NCBI GenBank assembly: GCA_011525295.1
Contig: WTGV01000026.1
Span: 1-64,000, forward strand
From: Pseudomonadales bacterium
Lineage (GTDB): Bacteria > Pseudomonadota > Gammaproteobacteria > Pseudomonadales > Azotimanducaceae
Direction of reading: 5' to 3'
DNA: 64,000 bases
The notes under the pieces were generated by a model, which was not told where the DNA came from, searched no databases, and worked only from the letters and a program-made list of their open reading frames with translations. Below are positions 18,708 to 27,612 of the stretch, piece by piece. The position numbers were made by a program, and so were the translations under genes. Numbering within the stretch: the stretch's first letter is position 1; every line of letters starts with the position of its first letter.

Positions 18708-20261
18708 TTAGATTTGTTCTTCACAAACAATCGACACCGGGTCCATGTCTTGTTGCACGATAAATTCTTTACGTATGTCGACCCACCCGTCCCGGCTCCC
18801 GTGAAGAGTGTATCGGCCAGGTCGTAAAGTCAACTCATGTCGCTGGAAAGACCCAATACGATGACTGGTCGTAAGAGTTACTTCGGTCTTCTCGTCGGAG
18901 ATCAACACTACTGGTAGTTGCGTCCCCGCGTAGCTCACTAAGTCAGCGAAACTTTGCAACAACTTGTCATATTCATCACTATGACCACGATGACTCTGCG
19001 CGGTTTCTAAGGTCTCTTTCGCTTCGTCGTATGCTTCATCTGCAGACAAGGCGTGTGGATCTTTCAATGTGCTGTTCATATCGTTCACAACGGAGATTAT
19101 TTCAAATACTCTTTCTCGACCCTCGGTAGCAAATTGCAACGAATTGTCGAGAGCTAGAGCTTCATCATAAATTTTTAGTGCACCGCGCATGTCTAGCGCG
19201 TTTTCTTTCTCTAGTGCCTCAACTCTTAAGGCTTCTATTTTCACGGCTAGTCGTTCGCGTCGAACTTGTTGTAAACCGGTTTGTGCCGCTGTGTTCTCGG
19301 GATAATCGATGAGAATCTCTTCGAATATTTGCTCCGCGGAGTCGTAATTGTTTCCTGCTAATTGTTCATGACCAGCAGTGAGTGCATCATTGAGATCTTG
19401 TGAAGTAATACGTTCTAACAATTCTTCGCGCCGATCTGCTATCCCAAGCGTTAACGGATCAAGGTTCGTGACTTCGTTTAAATATTCAAGAGCTTGAGCC
19501 CAGTCTTCCCTTATCTTCGCCCGATCACTCTCGCGTATGAGTTCGTTCACCCTTGGCAATAGTTGAACCCGAGCTAATTTTGCTTGCACTTCTTGATCCA
19601 GCGGTTTAATCACTTGAGCTCGTGTCCATGCGTCCAAAGAAGTTTCATGATCACGATCCTGCAGAGCTTGTGTACCCTGTTCGACCCAATGGTCAAACTG
19701 CATATTCATATCGTCAAGGAGTTGCTCTACTTCTTCTAACGCAAGTTCGTACTCACTGTGAGCTTCATCATACTTTCGTTCTGCGTACAGAGAATCGCCT
19801 CTATTCGCGCGTTCAAGGATAGTGCCGTAAGTGTTCAAATGTTCGACAGTGCCATAATTATTTTTTTCTATGACGTCTTGATACTCTGTAAACTCATTTA
19901 TGACGGTCCGTGCAGCTTCACGGGCGCGTTCTTGTTGCGCGTCCTTAAAGGGCGCTATAGCATCGCTACTGGTTTGATTACTCCGGTCACGAACACTTCC
20001 ACTGTTCGCGGTAGTCGAGCCATCGGAGTTAGGTGAGATCCAATCTCGCGGTGCCAAAAACCAGAAGGTGATAGCGACGCAGAGTAGAGCAAGCACAGCA
20101 AGCATATTGAGCTGGCTGCGATTTGGTTTTACAAAGCGAAAGCGCTTGGGAGGTGTACTACCCGCGAGTTTGGGTTGAACCGGTTGCAGAACCACCGGTT
20201 GGTGTTCGTCATTCGGGGTCCTGGATGAATTCGTCAGTGGTTTCTTCTCCAGTTGATTCAT
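18708..20261 (-). CDS. Membrane-anchored TPR protein with C-terminal PEGA-like domain
   Basis: A 517-residue protein with a ~50-residue basic, proline-rich cytoplasmic start, a membrane helix at 51-70, then an alpha-helical region (~100-430) of tetratricopeptide type (for example GDSLYAERKYDEAHSEYELAL and NNYDSAEQIFEEIL) and a last ~65 residues resembling a PEGA module (LRPGRYTLHGSRDGW). It should project a protein-binding scaffold into the periplasm. The ATG at 20261 overlaps the upstream lipoprotein gene by 53 bases, an unusually long overlap. It shares PEGA modules and topology with its downstream neighbour, suggesting that the two assemble together. Confidence 0.75.
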   Translation of the reverse strand: MNQLEKKPLTNSSRTPNDEHQPVVLQPVQPKLAGSTPPKRFRFVKPNRSQLNMLAVLALLCVAITFWFLAPRDWISPNSDGSTTANSGSVRDRSNQTSSDAIAPFKDAQQERAREAARTVINEFTEYQDVIEKNNYGTVEHLNTYGTILERANRGDSLYAERKYDEAHSEYELALEEVEQLLDDMNMQFDHWVEQGTQALQDRDHETSLDAWTRAQVIKPLDQEVQAKLARVQLLPRVNELIRESDRAKIREDWAQALEYLNEVTNLDPLTLGIADRREELLERITSQDLNDALTAGHEQLAGNNYDSAEQIFEEILIDYPENTAAQTGLQQVRRERLAVKIEALRVEALEKENALDMRGALKIYDEALALDNSLQFATEGRERVFEIISVVNDMNSTLKDPHALSADEAYDEAKETLETAQSHRGHSDEYDKLLQSFADLVSYAGTQLPVVLISDEKTEVTLTTSHRIGSFQRHELTLRPGRYTLHGSRDGWVDIRKEFIVQQDMDPVSIVCEEQI

Positions 20262-21456
20262 CCGTAGAACTATCGGGGTCTGGGATGTGTCCTAGCTCTT
20301 TCAGGTAAGTCTCGCGAATGTACTTAACGGCTTTTTCATATTGCTCTTCAAAAGTACCTTGTGACGTAATAGTCGCATTTTCGAGCTCAATAGTCATGGG
20401 GCTTATTTGTTGTGACGCACTAATCCCGGCTTCATGTAAAGCTTCTTGAGATATTTTTGCATTAGCACGGTCTTGAACGCCCCCAAGTATTTCCGTCCCG
20501 CCGCCGATTACAGAGGCGTAACCACCAACTTCACTCAACCCACCGGTTTGTCGTTGAAAATAGGCACCGACGATCGCTAGAACAATTCCAGAAGCTATTC
20601 GAGTTTTGGAACGCTGACGTTCCTCACGAAACGCAATCGCCAATGGATAAGACTGTTCGCGCCAAAACCAATAAGGCTCATCCATGTTTGTAGCAAACCT
20701 ATCAAAACTCTCGTCCAAAGTGTCAATAATGACAAGTTCTCGTTCAAGTAATTGCCGAACGTTGGACATAGTAGGATCGTCCGGAGTCGGTAACCTGTTC
20801 AATCTGTAGCGACCATTAGTTTCTCGAACGACATAGTCGCCAAACGCCTCGGGTACTACATCTTTGCCATAGCGTACCAAAGTGGTACTTCGAATCTCAA
20901 GTATTTCTTCCGGGGTTAAGGACTCTTGGTACTCAAGTAGCCTATCAGACAAATTCCGATAGTTGGTCTGAAAAGGATCAATATCACGCGGCACGCCTGC
21001 CTCGTAAGAATACTTACTTGCGCGTGCTTCAAATACATCATCAAACCAAACGACTCCTCGAGAATCTGTAGCTTTGATCTTCAACACCTGACTCTCGCCA
21101 TCGGAGTGGAGAATGCCTCCGGTAATAAGAAGATCGACTGCTAAACTCGGTTTAGGAATCGCGCGTACAGCACCCCAATTGCCGGTTTCTTGGAGATACT
21201 CCTTGGCGTAATTGACGATCCAATTTGCCTCAGCTCGTCGAACTTCGGGAGTGATGTTTGCTTCAATAATGTCGTCGTAGAGCTCAGGTACGTTGGAGTC
21301 AAAAACGACGACCCCGACGTCTAACAGTTGATCTTCTGGGATGGTTCGACTAGATTGCTTCGGTGGTGTCAGGTCAACTCGACGCACAATAACTGTCGAG
21401 CACCCCACCATGCTGAGCATGACGAGTGAGAGCAGAACTATGCGTAGTGTCTTCAT
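20209..21456 (-). CDS. Lipoprotein of the envelope operon, 415 residues
   Basis: Starts with a signal peptide and lipobox MVGC (Cys near 19). The mature part includes a VGVVVFDSNVPE segment and beta-rich stretches, a YxxNYRNLSDRLLEYQ helix, a possible hydrophobic segment (SGIVLAIVGAYFQRQ), and a charged C-terminus with an acidic Ser/Thr tail. I do not recognise a named family; it is possibly an outer-membrane partner. The ATG overlaps the stop of the preceding gene (ATGA at 21453-21456), and its end overlaps the TPR gene. The gene chain implies one operon and probably one complex. Confidence 0.65.
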   Translation of the reverse strand: MKTLRIVLLSLVMLSMVGCSTVIVRRVDLTPPKQSSRTIPEDQLLDVGVVVFDSNVPELYDDIIEANITPEVRRAEANWIVNYAKEYLQETGNWGAVRAIPKPSLAVDLLITGGILHSDGESQVLKIKATDSRGVVWFDDVFEARASKYSYEAGVPRDIDPFQTNYRNLSDRLLEYQESLTPEEILEIRSTTLVRYGKDVVPEAFGDYVVRETNGRYRLNRLPTPDDPTMSNVRQLLERELVIIDTLDESFDRFATNMDEPYWFWREQSYPLAIAFREERQRSKTRIASGIVLAIVGAYFQRQTGGLSEVGGYASVIGGGTEILGGVQDRANAKISQEALHEAGISASQQISPMTIELENATITSQGTFEEQYEKAVKYIRETYLKELGHIPDPDSSTDESTGEETTDEFIQDPE

Positions 21457-22634
21457 TTCAGACCATCCACATAGGCTTCATACTCGTCCCAAAGCTTCTC
21501 TTTCAACTCAGGATCTTCCTCAGCTAAGGCTGCTTCCTTCAATTGACGCGCTACTACATTCTCATCAGTCGCATCAGGCGTATCGGCAACACCTTGCTGA
21601 GTTTCTGGAAGTAGAGGTTCGTCTTGTTCACCTTCTCCAGTCGCGGTTTGTTGGTCGTCGTCCGAAACCGCGTCTCCACCATCAGTTTCTCCATCCTGAA
21701 TTCCCGACTTCATCTCACCAGTCTCAGTTTCGAAAGAACCAGCTTCCGCAACTTCATCATTAGCACGAGTGTTCGCTGCGTTTCGTTCGTTCATAATCTC
21801 GCCGTCAAGATCCCCAAGAACTTCTTGCATTGCATCTTCATCCGAACCGCTGGCAGTTGTACTTTCAACTTCCTCTTCGTCGCCACTACCACCTTCTTCG
21901 GTATCGCCTGCTTGCGGTTCTAATTGGTTACTAGTTTCCCAACCGCCTCCACCATTGTTTTCGTCTTCCGGAATCATCATTCCACCACCATTTTCTTCGT
22001 CTCCCGGCGTCATTGTTCCACCAGCATTATTCGATTGCTCGCCATCTGATTGTCCATTGGGGTCGCCCGCAGGAAATTGAACATCCCCCGGGGGCAATTC
22101 CATGTTATCGCCCATGGTTCCCTCTTGGCCAGCTTGCTGTCCTTCATTCCCCGAACTCGAATCGGGTGTTGTCGAGCTATCGTTAGCTTCTCCGGAGTTG
22201 GGGCTTCCCTGACTTTCAGGGGACGGCATTGATGGAGTGGATGGATTACCGTTCGAGGAATCTGGAGACGGTACCGGGGATGGTGGTCTCGGCAATGACG
22301 GATTTCCAGAATTCGGTGGACTTGGGGTTGGCATAGATGGTGAAGGAATCGGGGATTGCGAACCACTATTGGGTTGCGGCGTCGGGCTGCCCGTCGGCGG
22401 ACCCGACGAAGACGAAGAAGACGGACTCGGCATACCGGTCGAGGACTGTGGAGAAGGTAACTGAACATCCGGAAACGTGGATGGCATACTCGACATGCAC
22501 CCACTCAGCCCGAAAATAGTGATGAGTAAGACGATCATCTTAGCCCCGATCACAAATCCAAGAAATTTGCGGAACACGGAGCCCTTGAACCGTAGACTTC
22601 CAAACTCCATTAGCATGTCAACTTGTTTGTCCAT
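21453..22634 (-). CDS. Proline/serine-rich then acidic lipoprotein, first gene of the operon
   Basis: A 393-residue protein. The start is set at ATG 22634, seven bases after GAGGAGG; an upstream in-frame ATG at 22667 lacks such a site. After a hydrophobic stretch (VLLITIFGLSGC) and lipobox comes ~100 residues of Pro, Ser and Gly repeats, then ~200 residues rich in Gly, Asp, Glu and Asn, and a short helical C-terminus (EEDPELKEKLWDEYEAYVDGLK is the last helix region). The repeat part may span peptidoglycan as an extended linker. No family recognised. A sigma-E-like promoter lies just upstream. Confidence 0.65.
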   Translation of the reverse strand: MDKQVDMLMEFGSLRFKGSVFRKFLGFVIGAKMIVLLITIFGLSGCMSSMPSTFPDVQLPSPQSSTGMPSPSSSSSSGPPTGSPTPQPNSGSQSPIPSPSMPTPSPPNSGNPSLPRPPSPVPSPDSSNGNPSTPSMPSPESQGSPNSGEANDSSTTPDSSSGNEGQQAGQEGTMGDNMELPPGDVQFPAGDPNGQSDGEQSNNAGGTMTPGDEENGGGMMIPEDENNGGGGWETSNQLEPQAGDTEEGGSGDEEEVESTTASGSDEDAMQEVLGDLDGEIMNERNAANTRANDEVAEAGSFETETGEMKSGIQDGETDGGDAVSDDDQQTATGEGEQDEPLLPETQQGVADTPDATDENVVARQLKEAALAEEDPELKEKLWDEYEAYVDGLK

Positions 22635-22660
22635 GATCTGACCTCCTCGCACTTGGTGGT

Positions 22661-22697
22661 ACTTCATAGTAGACAGTAGTGTGTTCCACTAAGTTCC
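22661..22697 (-). promoter_or_regulatory. Sigma-E-like promoter upstream of the envelope operon
   Basis: On the minus strand GGAACTT (22697-22691) is followed, after 17 bases, by TCTAC (22673-22669). This fits the sigma-E pattern GGAACTT-N15/17-TCTnA except for the last base. The predicted start of transcription (~22662) gives a leader of about 28 bases before ATG 22634. RpoE is encoded in this window. Confidence 0.45.
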
Positions 22698-22755
22698 ATG
22701 TTCTGCGTACTGTATACATTTTATTTTTTACGACCAATCACGCTTCGTGTTCGTC

Positions 22756-24039
22756 CTAATCAGCCTTAGGAAAGAAGATGTATGTGTGTTGCACCTTGAC
22801 ATTCAAACGCGGTTTAGGTTCACCGTCTTCAAACCTAGGACGAAAAATTGCGTTCTTCAAAGACTTCTCGAATTCGTCGACGAACTCACTTTGTGGTTGC
22901 GCAGTGTCTAATTGTACTTGAACAACACGGCCGGTTTCGTCGACATCAACCGTAAATCCTACTTCTGCAGTGATCGGAGGAGACTCCAACCGTAGGGGTT
23001 GGGGATCTGGACTTGTGGACAACGGGAAAAATAGCGGTATAGCGTCCCCGAATTCACTCTTCAAAAACTCTGATTCGGCATTCTCAAAGGTTGCCAATAT
23101 ATCTTGGTAAATAACCGCTGCTTGCTCGTTCTTGTCAAACAGCGTAAACCAATCGGCGAGCTGAAGTTTTGCTTGAGCAATGGACTCGGGTGTGCTTTCA
23201 GGGCGTTCAAGTGCGATTTTCACCAGCTCAACTAAGGCTTCCTCGCCGGTTTCAAAGTCATTGACTGTCGCATGATATCTGAACGGCGTCTGATCGGCCC
23301 AATACAAGACAGGAATGCGAGCTTGAATTTGACCCAGCGCGCTCATAGGTCGAAAGCGTTCCAAACGATAGGTGTCTGCAATTCCTTGTAGTGCTCGAAT
23401 GTTCTCGGGACTCGTCCGTTCTAAATGGTGATCCACAATTTCGGTCGCATACTCGTACAAACCGCGAGCGGCGAAGACGTTGTAAATCAACACGTACCAA
23501 TCAGCGAGCATGAAGATTGTTGGCAGCAAGTCCACAGAAAACGGTTCGAATTGCCGGTTGTAAATCGAGAAGATGTACTCGTAGCTATCGTTTGCGTCCC
23601 CAATGTGTCCAAGCTCAAAGTAGGTTTCAGCCTCTCTGTGTACTGCTTCGACTTGCTCAATCGAATTTAGTCCATTTGTGAGCCTCGAGATTTGGCGAGC
23701 ACGTTCATAGGCTTCAATCGCTTCGATGTATTGCCCCAATTCACGGCTCGCGTCGCCGAATACGATGAGTGGTTTAACCAACGCGCCGTCATACCTTGTA
23801 CGATTCGCTTCGATTTCTGCAATGACTTCCGTGGCGAGCGTCAGCACCTCCTCTGCTTCGCCTGCTTCGATGCGACCGCGCAATTCACTCGGTTCAAGGA
23901 GCAATTGTTCGTCAGCATCCATTACGGGAGTCGAACCTAACGAAGGCAAGGAATCCTGATGTGTGTCGCTAAGGACAGTGATTGAGCAAAACAATACGAA
24001 GGTACTTAATCCGATTCTCAATGCTAAAAATTCTTTCAA
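22756..24039 (-). CDS. Exported TPR-like protein with TonB C-terminal domain
   Basis: A 427-residue protein with a signal peptide (~1-25), a helical, TPR-like middle (GQYIEAIEAYERARQIS and similar) and a C-terminal TonB-C module (~345-425: VGFTVDVDETGRVVQVQLD, then FRPRFEDGEPK). It lacks the N-terminal membrane anchor and proline-rich spacer of a true TonB, so it cannot draw on ExbBD itself. It lies 121 bases upstream of the envelope operon on the same strand but the gap carries a promoter candidate, so coupling is uncertain. Related modules occur in tandem in the genes at 57.7-61.0 kb. Confidence 0.7.
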   Translation of the reverse strand: MKEFLALRIGLSTFVLFCSITVLSDTHQDSLPSLGSTPVMDADEQLLLEPSELRGRIEAGEAEEVLTLATEVIAEIEANRTRYDGALVKPLIVFGDASRELGQYIEAIEAYERARQISRLTNGLNSIEQVEAVHREAETYFELGHIGDANDSYEYIFSIYNRQFEPFSVDLLPTIFMLADWYVLIYNVFAARGLYEYATEIVDHHLERTSPENIRALQGIADTYRLERFRPMSALGQIQARIPVLYWADQTPFRYHATVNDFETGEEALVELVKIALERPESTPESIAQAKLQLADWFTLFDKNEQAAVIYQDILATFENAESEFLKSEFGDAIPLFFPLSTSPDPQPLRLESPPITAEVGFTVDVDETGRVVQVQLDTAQPQSEFVDEFEKSLKNAIFRPRFEDGEPKPRLNVKVQHTYIFFPKAD

Positions 24040-24199
24040 TGTCGATGAACCAATAATCTAAATATGTGTTACAACAAGGAGTGCTAAATCTAACGGCTCC
24101 GCATTCAAACAAGCATAATCAACAACACGATCAGCATCCATTTGAACGTATTAAGAACTCGAAGAATTCAGAATACTAACACTAGCAATATACAGTAGC

Positions 24200-24451
24200 A
24201 TGTCTCCTCCTGAGCACGAACACTTCATTGATACAAGGGGGCTCGTCTGTCCAGAACCACTCATGATCGTCAGGAACAAAGTCCGCACAATGCAAAACGG
24301 TGAACGTTTACTCGTGTTAGCCACTGATCCTAGTACGGAAAGAGATTTTAGAAATTTTTGTCGCTTCATGAAACACACGTTGGAACTAGCGGAAGTTGCT
24401 AACAAAGAACTCAAATATGTTATACGAAAGGGTGTGCCAGATTCTTCATGA
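24200..24451 (+). CDS. tusA: TusA sulfur-carrier protein
   Basis: An 83-residue protein with the CPxP signature (C17-P-E-P) after DTRGLV, the hallmark of TusA/SirA proteins. TusA takes persulfide sulfur from IscS and passes it to TusBCD for the 2-thiouridine modification of tRNA and to other acceptors. Agreement with E. coli TusA runs through MxVRxxVRxMQ, DPxTxRD and the FCxFMxH region, so this is a true TusA. It is a single gene between divergent units; start ATG 24200. Confidence 0.93.
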   Translation: MSPPEHEHFIDTRGLVCPEPLMIVRNKVRTMQNGERLLVLATDPSTERDFRNFCRFMKHTLELAEVANKELKYVIRKGVPDSS

Positions 24452-24741
24452 AAAAATGTACTAAATTAAGCTCATCAAACTCAAAAAAACACCAAACGCT
24501 CTGAATTTAAGTAAGACATTGGAGAAGAGCGATTGTCGCGAAAGCAATGTCTCTACAGTTTGAATGCTCGAAACGGTATCCGAATTTCTAGATTCAATCA
24601 TTGACCGACCGAATTGTGGCTCACGATTAACGAGAGACGTGTTTTCAAACAACATCACTTCTTACTCTGACCATTTATCGAAGGGTAGTTTGAACTCCAG
24701 AAGACAGCATCAATTGAATGAGCGATGACTGACCGCGTCAA

Positions 24742-25833
24742 ATGGTAGAAACCGCTGATGTAGTCATTATCGGTGCGGGTGCGATCGGTCTCGCTGCTGG
24801 ACGTGCGTTGGCGCGAAACGGGCGCGAGGTTATCGTACTCGAAAGGAACACTACGGTTGGGAGTGAGACGTCTAGTAGAAACTCGGGTGTGATTCATGCT
24901 GGACTTTACTATCCAGAGAATTCACTCAAAGCACGACTTTGTGTGCGCGGAAAACAACTGTTATATGCCTTTTGTCAGGAATACGGCGTCGAACACAAAC
25001 GTTGTGGTAAGCTAATTGTTGCGACAGAAGAAAGTGAACTTTCACAGTTAAGGAAACACCAAAATCAAGCTTTAGCAAACGGAGTTTTTGACTTACATTG
25101 GTTGAAGAAACAAACCGTACAGTATTTAGAACCCGAAATCAGATGCGTAGCAGGATTGCTCTCACCAAGCACAGGAGTGGTGGATACAGCGACGCTACTG
25201 CTCCATTTGCAAGCTGACCTCGAAGCTCAAGGTGGCAGAGTCGTACTCAACACACCAGTGACACGGCTCAGTGGTTCAAAGGAAGTTTGTGTTGAGGTAG
25301 CTGACTTTAAATTGAAGCCAAAATTGATAATCAATTGCGCCGGGTTAACCTCTTTCTTGCTGGCCCGAGATCTTGGAATCGAACACAATCAGTTCTTTGC
25401 TAAAGGTCAATACTTCGAATACTCACACCGCAACAAAGACCGACCTTTATTTCAACACTTAATTTATCCGGTTGCCACACCAGAAACAATAGGTATCCAC
25501 ATCACCGTAGATTTGCATGGATCTGTGAAATTTGGACCTGATGTACAGTGGATAGAAGAAATAAATTACGATTTTGATGAGTCTCGCAAAAACTTGTTTA
25601 TACAAGCTATAAAACGATACTATCCGAACCTAGTTGAAGACGCTCTGTGGCCAGGATACACTGGTATAAGAACCAAGCTAGTGTCAGCAGGTCAAGGGTT
25701 TGTAGACTTTCGGATTCGAGGACCGAAGGAAACAGGGATTCCAGGGTACATCGAAGCAATCGGTATTGACTCGCCGGGACTCACTTCGTCGTTAGCGATC
25801 GGGGAATATATTGTTGCGCTTGCAGAAAGCTAG
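24742..25833 (+). CDS. FAD-dependent oxidoreductase (L-2-hydroxyglutarate/glycerol-3-phosphate oxidase-like)
   Basis: A 363-residue DAO-family flavoprotein. The dinucleotide motif GAGAIGLAAGRALA is at ~11-24 and is followed by the ETSSRNSGVIHAGLYYP segment typical of L-2-hydroxyglutarate oxidases (LhgO/L2HGDH) and the related YgaF group, and the C-terminal GPDVQW and YTGIRTKLV motifs agree. It likely oxidises a small 2-hydroxyacid and hands electrons to oxygen or quinone. Start ATG 24742 is 290 bases after tusA. Its stop is six bases before the convergent alaA stop. Substrate assignment rests on motif likeness. Confidence 0.82.
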   Translation: MVETADVVIIGAGAIGLAAGRALARNGREVIVLERNTTVGSETSSRNSGVIHAGLYYPENSLKARLCVRGKQLLYAFCQEYGVEHKRCGKLIVATEESELSQLRKHQNQALANGVFDLHWLKKQTVQYLEPEIRCVAGLLSPSTGVVDTATLLLHLQADLEAQGGRVVLNTPVTRLSGSKEVCVEVADFKLKPKLIINCAGLTSFLLARDLGIEHNQFFAKGQYFEYSHRNKDRPLFQHLIYPVATPETIGIHITVDLHGSVKFGPDVQWIEEINYDFDESRKNLFIQAIKRYYPNLVEDALWPGYTGIRTKLVSAGQGFVDFRIRGPKETGIPGYIEAIGIDSPGLTSSLAIGEYIVALAES

Positions 25834-25839
25834 CTCTTG

Positions 25840-27117
25840 CTATGTCTGATTTTGACTATAGGTTGCAAGAAAAGCACCAATACTCTCACTCGCCGAAAAC
25901 AGTTCCGCTCGTTTGGACAAAAACACGATGCGAAAATGGTCTGGCGCCGGATAGTTAAATCCGCTACCTTGAACGACAAGAATTTTCTTGTCCATTAGTA
26001 GATCATAAACGAATTTCTCATCGTCATAAATCTTATATTTCTTGGTGTCGATTCGAGGAAATAGGAATATGGAACCTTTCGGTTTGAAGCAGGAAATTCC
26101 AGGGATGGAAATGAGAGACTCATGTGCTGCATTGCGTTGTTCGTACAGTAATCCGCCGGGACACGTTTCGTCAAAAATAGCTTGATAACCGCCTAAAGCT
26201 GCTGGAACTGCATGTTGTACCGGCACGTTCGGGCATAAGCGCATTGAGGCTAGGGTGTCCAACCCATCAATGAAACTCCGAGCTCGACCTAAAGCACCAC
26301 TAACAATCATCCAACCCACTCTAAAGCCAGGTACGTGATAAGCCTTGGACAAACCGTCAAACGTCAACGTTAGTACTTCCTCGTCAATCGATGCCATCGG
26401 TATGTACTTTGCATCGTCATATAGAACCTTAGAGTAGATTTCGTCTGCAAATACAACGAGATTGTGTTGTCGCGCCCAAGCAGCGAGAGATGATAAAAGA
26501 CTGTGGTCATACACCGCACCGGTAGGATTGTTCGGGTTAATCACGACCAAGGCTTTGGTACGGGATGTGGTCTTATTTTGAATATCTTCTAAGTCAGGGT
26601 ACCAATCAGCCTCTTCGTCACATCGGTAGTGCACGGGAACGCCACCTGCTAGAAATACCGCTGCAGTCCAAAGTGGATAGTCCGGTGCAGGGACCAGAAT
26701 TTCGTCTCCGGGATTGAGCAGAGCTTGCGTCGCCATCACGATCAACTCACTCACTCCATTACCGAGATACACGTCATCGACATCAACGTTTGGAATGCCA
26801 ATTCTTTGGCACTCATGCACGACCGCGTTGCGTGCGGTGAAAATTCCCTGTGCGTCTTCGTACCCCTGAGAGCGTGGTAATTCGTGAATCACAGCGCGCA
26901 ATATGGATTCAGGCGCTTCAAATCCAAAAGGCGCAGTATTACCGATGTTGAGTTTAAGGACTCGGTGCCCTTCCTGCTCAAGGCGACGCGCTTTCTGCAA
27001 GACTCTTCCACGAATCTCGTAGCGGACTTCGCGGAGTTTCTCCGCTTTTTCTATTCTTGCTCGCGCTCGTCGTTTACGAGGTGTCTGTTCATCAGCTTGC
27101 TTGTCTGTGTTTTGCAT
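25840..27117 (-). CDS. alaA: Alanine aminotransferase AlaA
   Basis: A 425-residue class I aminotransferase that makes L-alanine from pyruvate and glutamate. It follows E. coli AlaA closely: KLNIGNxAPFGF, GNGVSELIVMATQALLN, PAPDYPLWTAAV, VINPNNPTGAVY, FADEIYSKVLYDD and the PLP lysine in DGLSKAYHVPGFR. An extra ~20 residues rich in Arg and Lys precede the family start; the ATG at 27117 is used because no other in-frame start precedes the conserved part. Cytoplasmic. Monocistronic, convergent with the FAD oxidoreductase. Confidence 0.92.
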   Translation of the reverse strand: MQNTDKQADEQTPRKRRARARIEKAEKLREVRYEIRGRVLQKARRLEQEGHRVLKLNIGNTAPFGFEAPESILRAVIHELPRSQGYEDAQGIFTARNAVVHECQRIGIPNVDVDDVYLGNGVSELIVMATQALLNPGDEILVPAPDYPLWTAAVFLAGGVPVHYRCDEEADWYPDLEDIQNKTTSRTKALVVINPNNPTGAVYDHSLLSSLAAWARQHNLVVFADEIYSKVLYDDAKYIPMASIDEEVLTLTFDGLSKAYHVPGFRVGWMIVSGALGRARSFIDGLDTLASMRLCPNVPVQHAVPAALGGYQAIFDETCPGGLLYEQRNAAHESLISIPGISCFKPKGSIFLFPRIDTKKYKIYDDEKFVYDLLMDKKILVVQGSGFNYPAPDHFRIVFLSKRAELFSASESIGAFLATYSQNQT

Positions 27118-27201
27118 GTGTAATTCGGTTTCTTCTTAAAATAATTTTGAAAATGTACGTCTCACTTGGGACAATTTGTCAATCCAATATAACCAACGCC
27201 T

Positions 27202-27612
27202 ATGGCTAAAACTCCTAGAAAAGCAGTACCACCCACAGAGAACCTTACGGATCTTGAAATCAAAGTCTTGCGCGAACAACATACTGAACGCGCATTCTCT
27301 GGTGAATATTGGAATACCAAGGATGCTGGTACTTATGTGTGTAAGGGATGTGGTAAACCCTTGTTTTCCTCCGCAACAAAATACGATTCTGGCACAGGTT
27401 GGCCAAGTTTTTATGCACCCATCAAAGACGATGCAGTGGGAACTCAGATCGACCGGTCGTTGTTCGCGACCCGTACCGAAGTGCACTGTGCCGATTGTAA
27501 AGGTCATCTGGGACATGTTTTTGAAGATGGACCACAACCTACCGGGCTTAGGTATTGCATAAATTCAGCATCGTTGTCTCTTGTAGAAGACAGATCCGAC
27601 TCCAAAGATTAA
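27202..27612 (+). CDS. msrB: Peptide-methionine (R)-S-oxide reductase
   Basis: A 136-residue protein that repairs oxidised methionine (R isomer) in proteins. Two zinc-binding pairs are visible (C47/C50 in CKGC and C96/C99 in CADC) and the catalytic Cys119 lies in RYCINSASL. TGWPSF and HLGHVF are also conserved. It lacks a signal peptide, so it acts in the cytoplasm. Its last base is directly followed by the stop of the convergent gamma-glutamyltransferase gene. Confidence 0.95.
   Translation: MAKTPRKAVPPTENLTDLEIKVLREQHTERAFSGEYWNTKDAGTYVCKGCGKPLFSSATKYDSGTGWPSFYAPIKDDAVGTQIDRSLFATRTEVHCADCKGHLGHVFEDGPQPTGLRYCINSASLSLVEDRSDSKD

Noticed and set aside
22010..22504. 164-residue Arg/Pro/His-rich frame
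   Set aside because: Shadow frame of the Pro/Ser/Gly-rich lipoprotein in the same strand; composition is what a shifted low-complexity repeat gives.
10638..22634. Zorya-type antiphage system
   Set aside because: Zorya shares a MotA-like channel but needs a ZorB with an OmpA-like domain and ZorC/ZorD or ZorE. None is present; the vWA proteins have no OmpA-like part.
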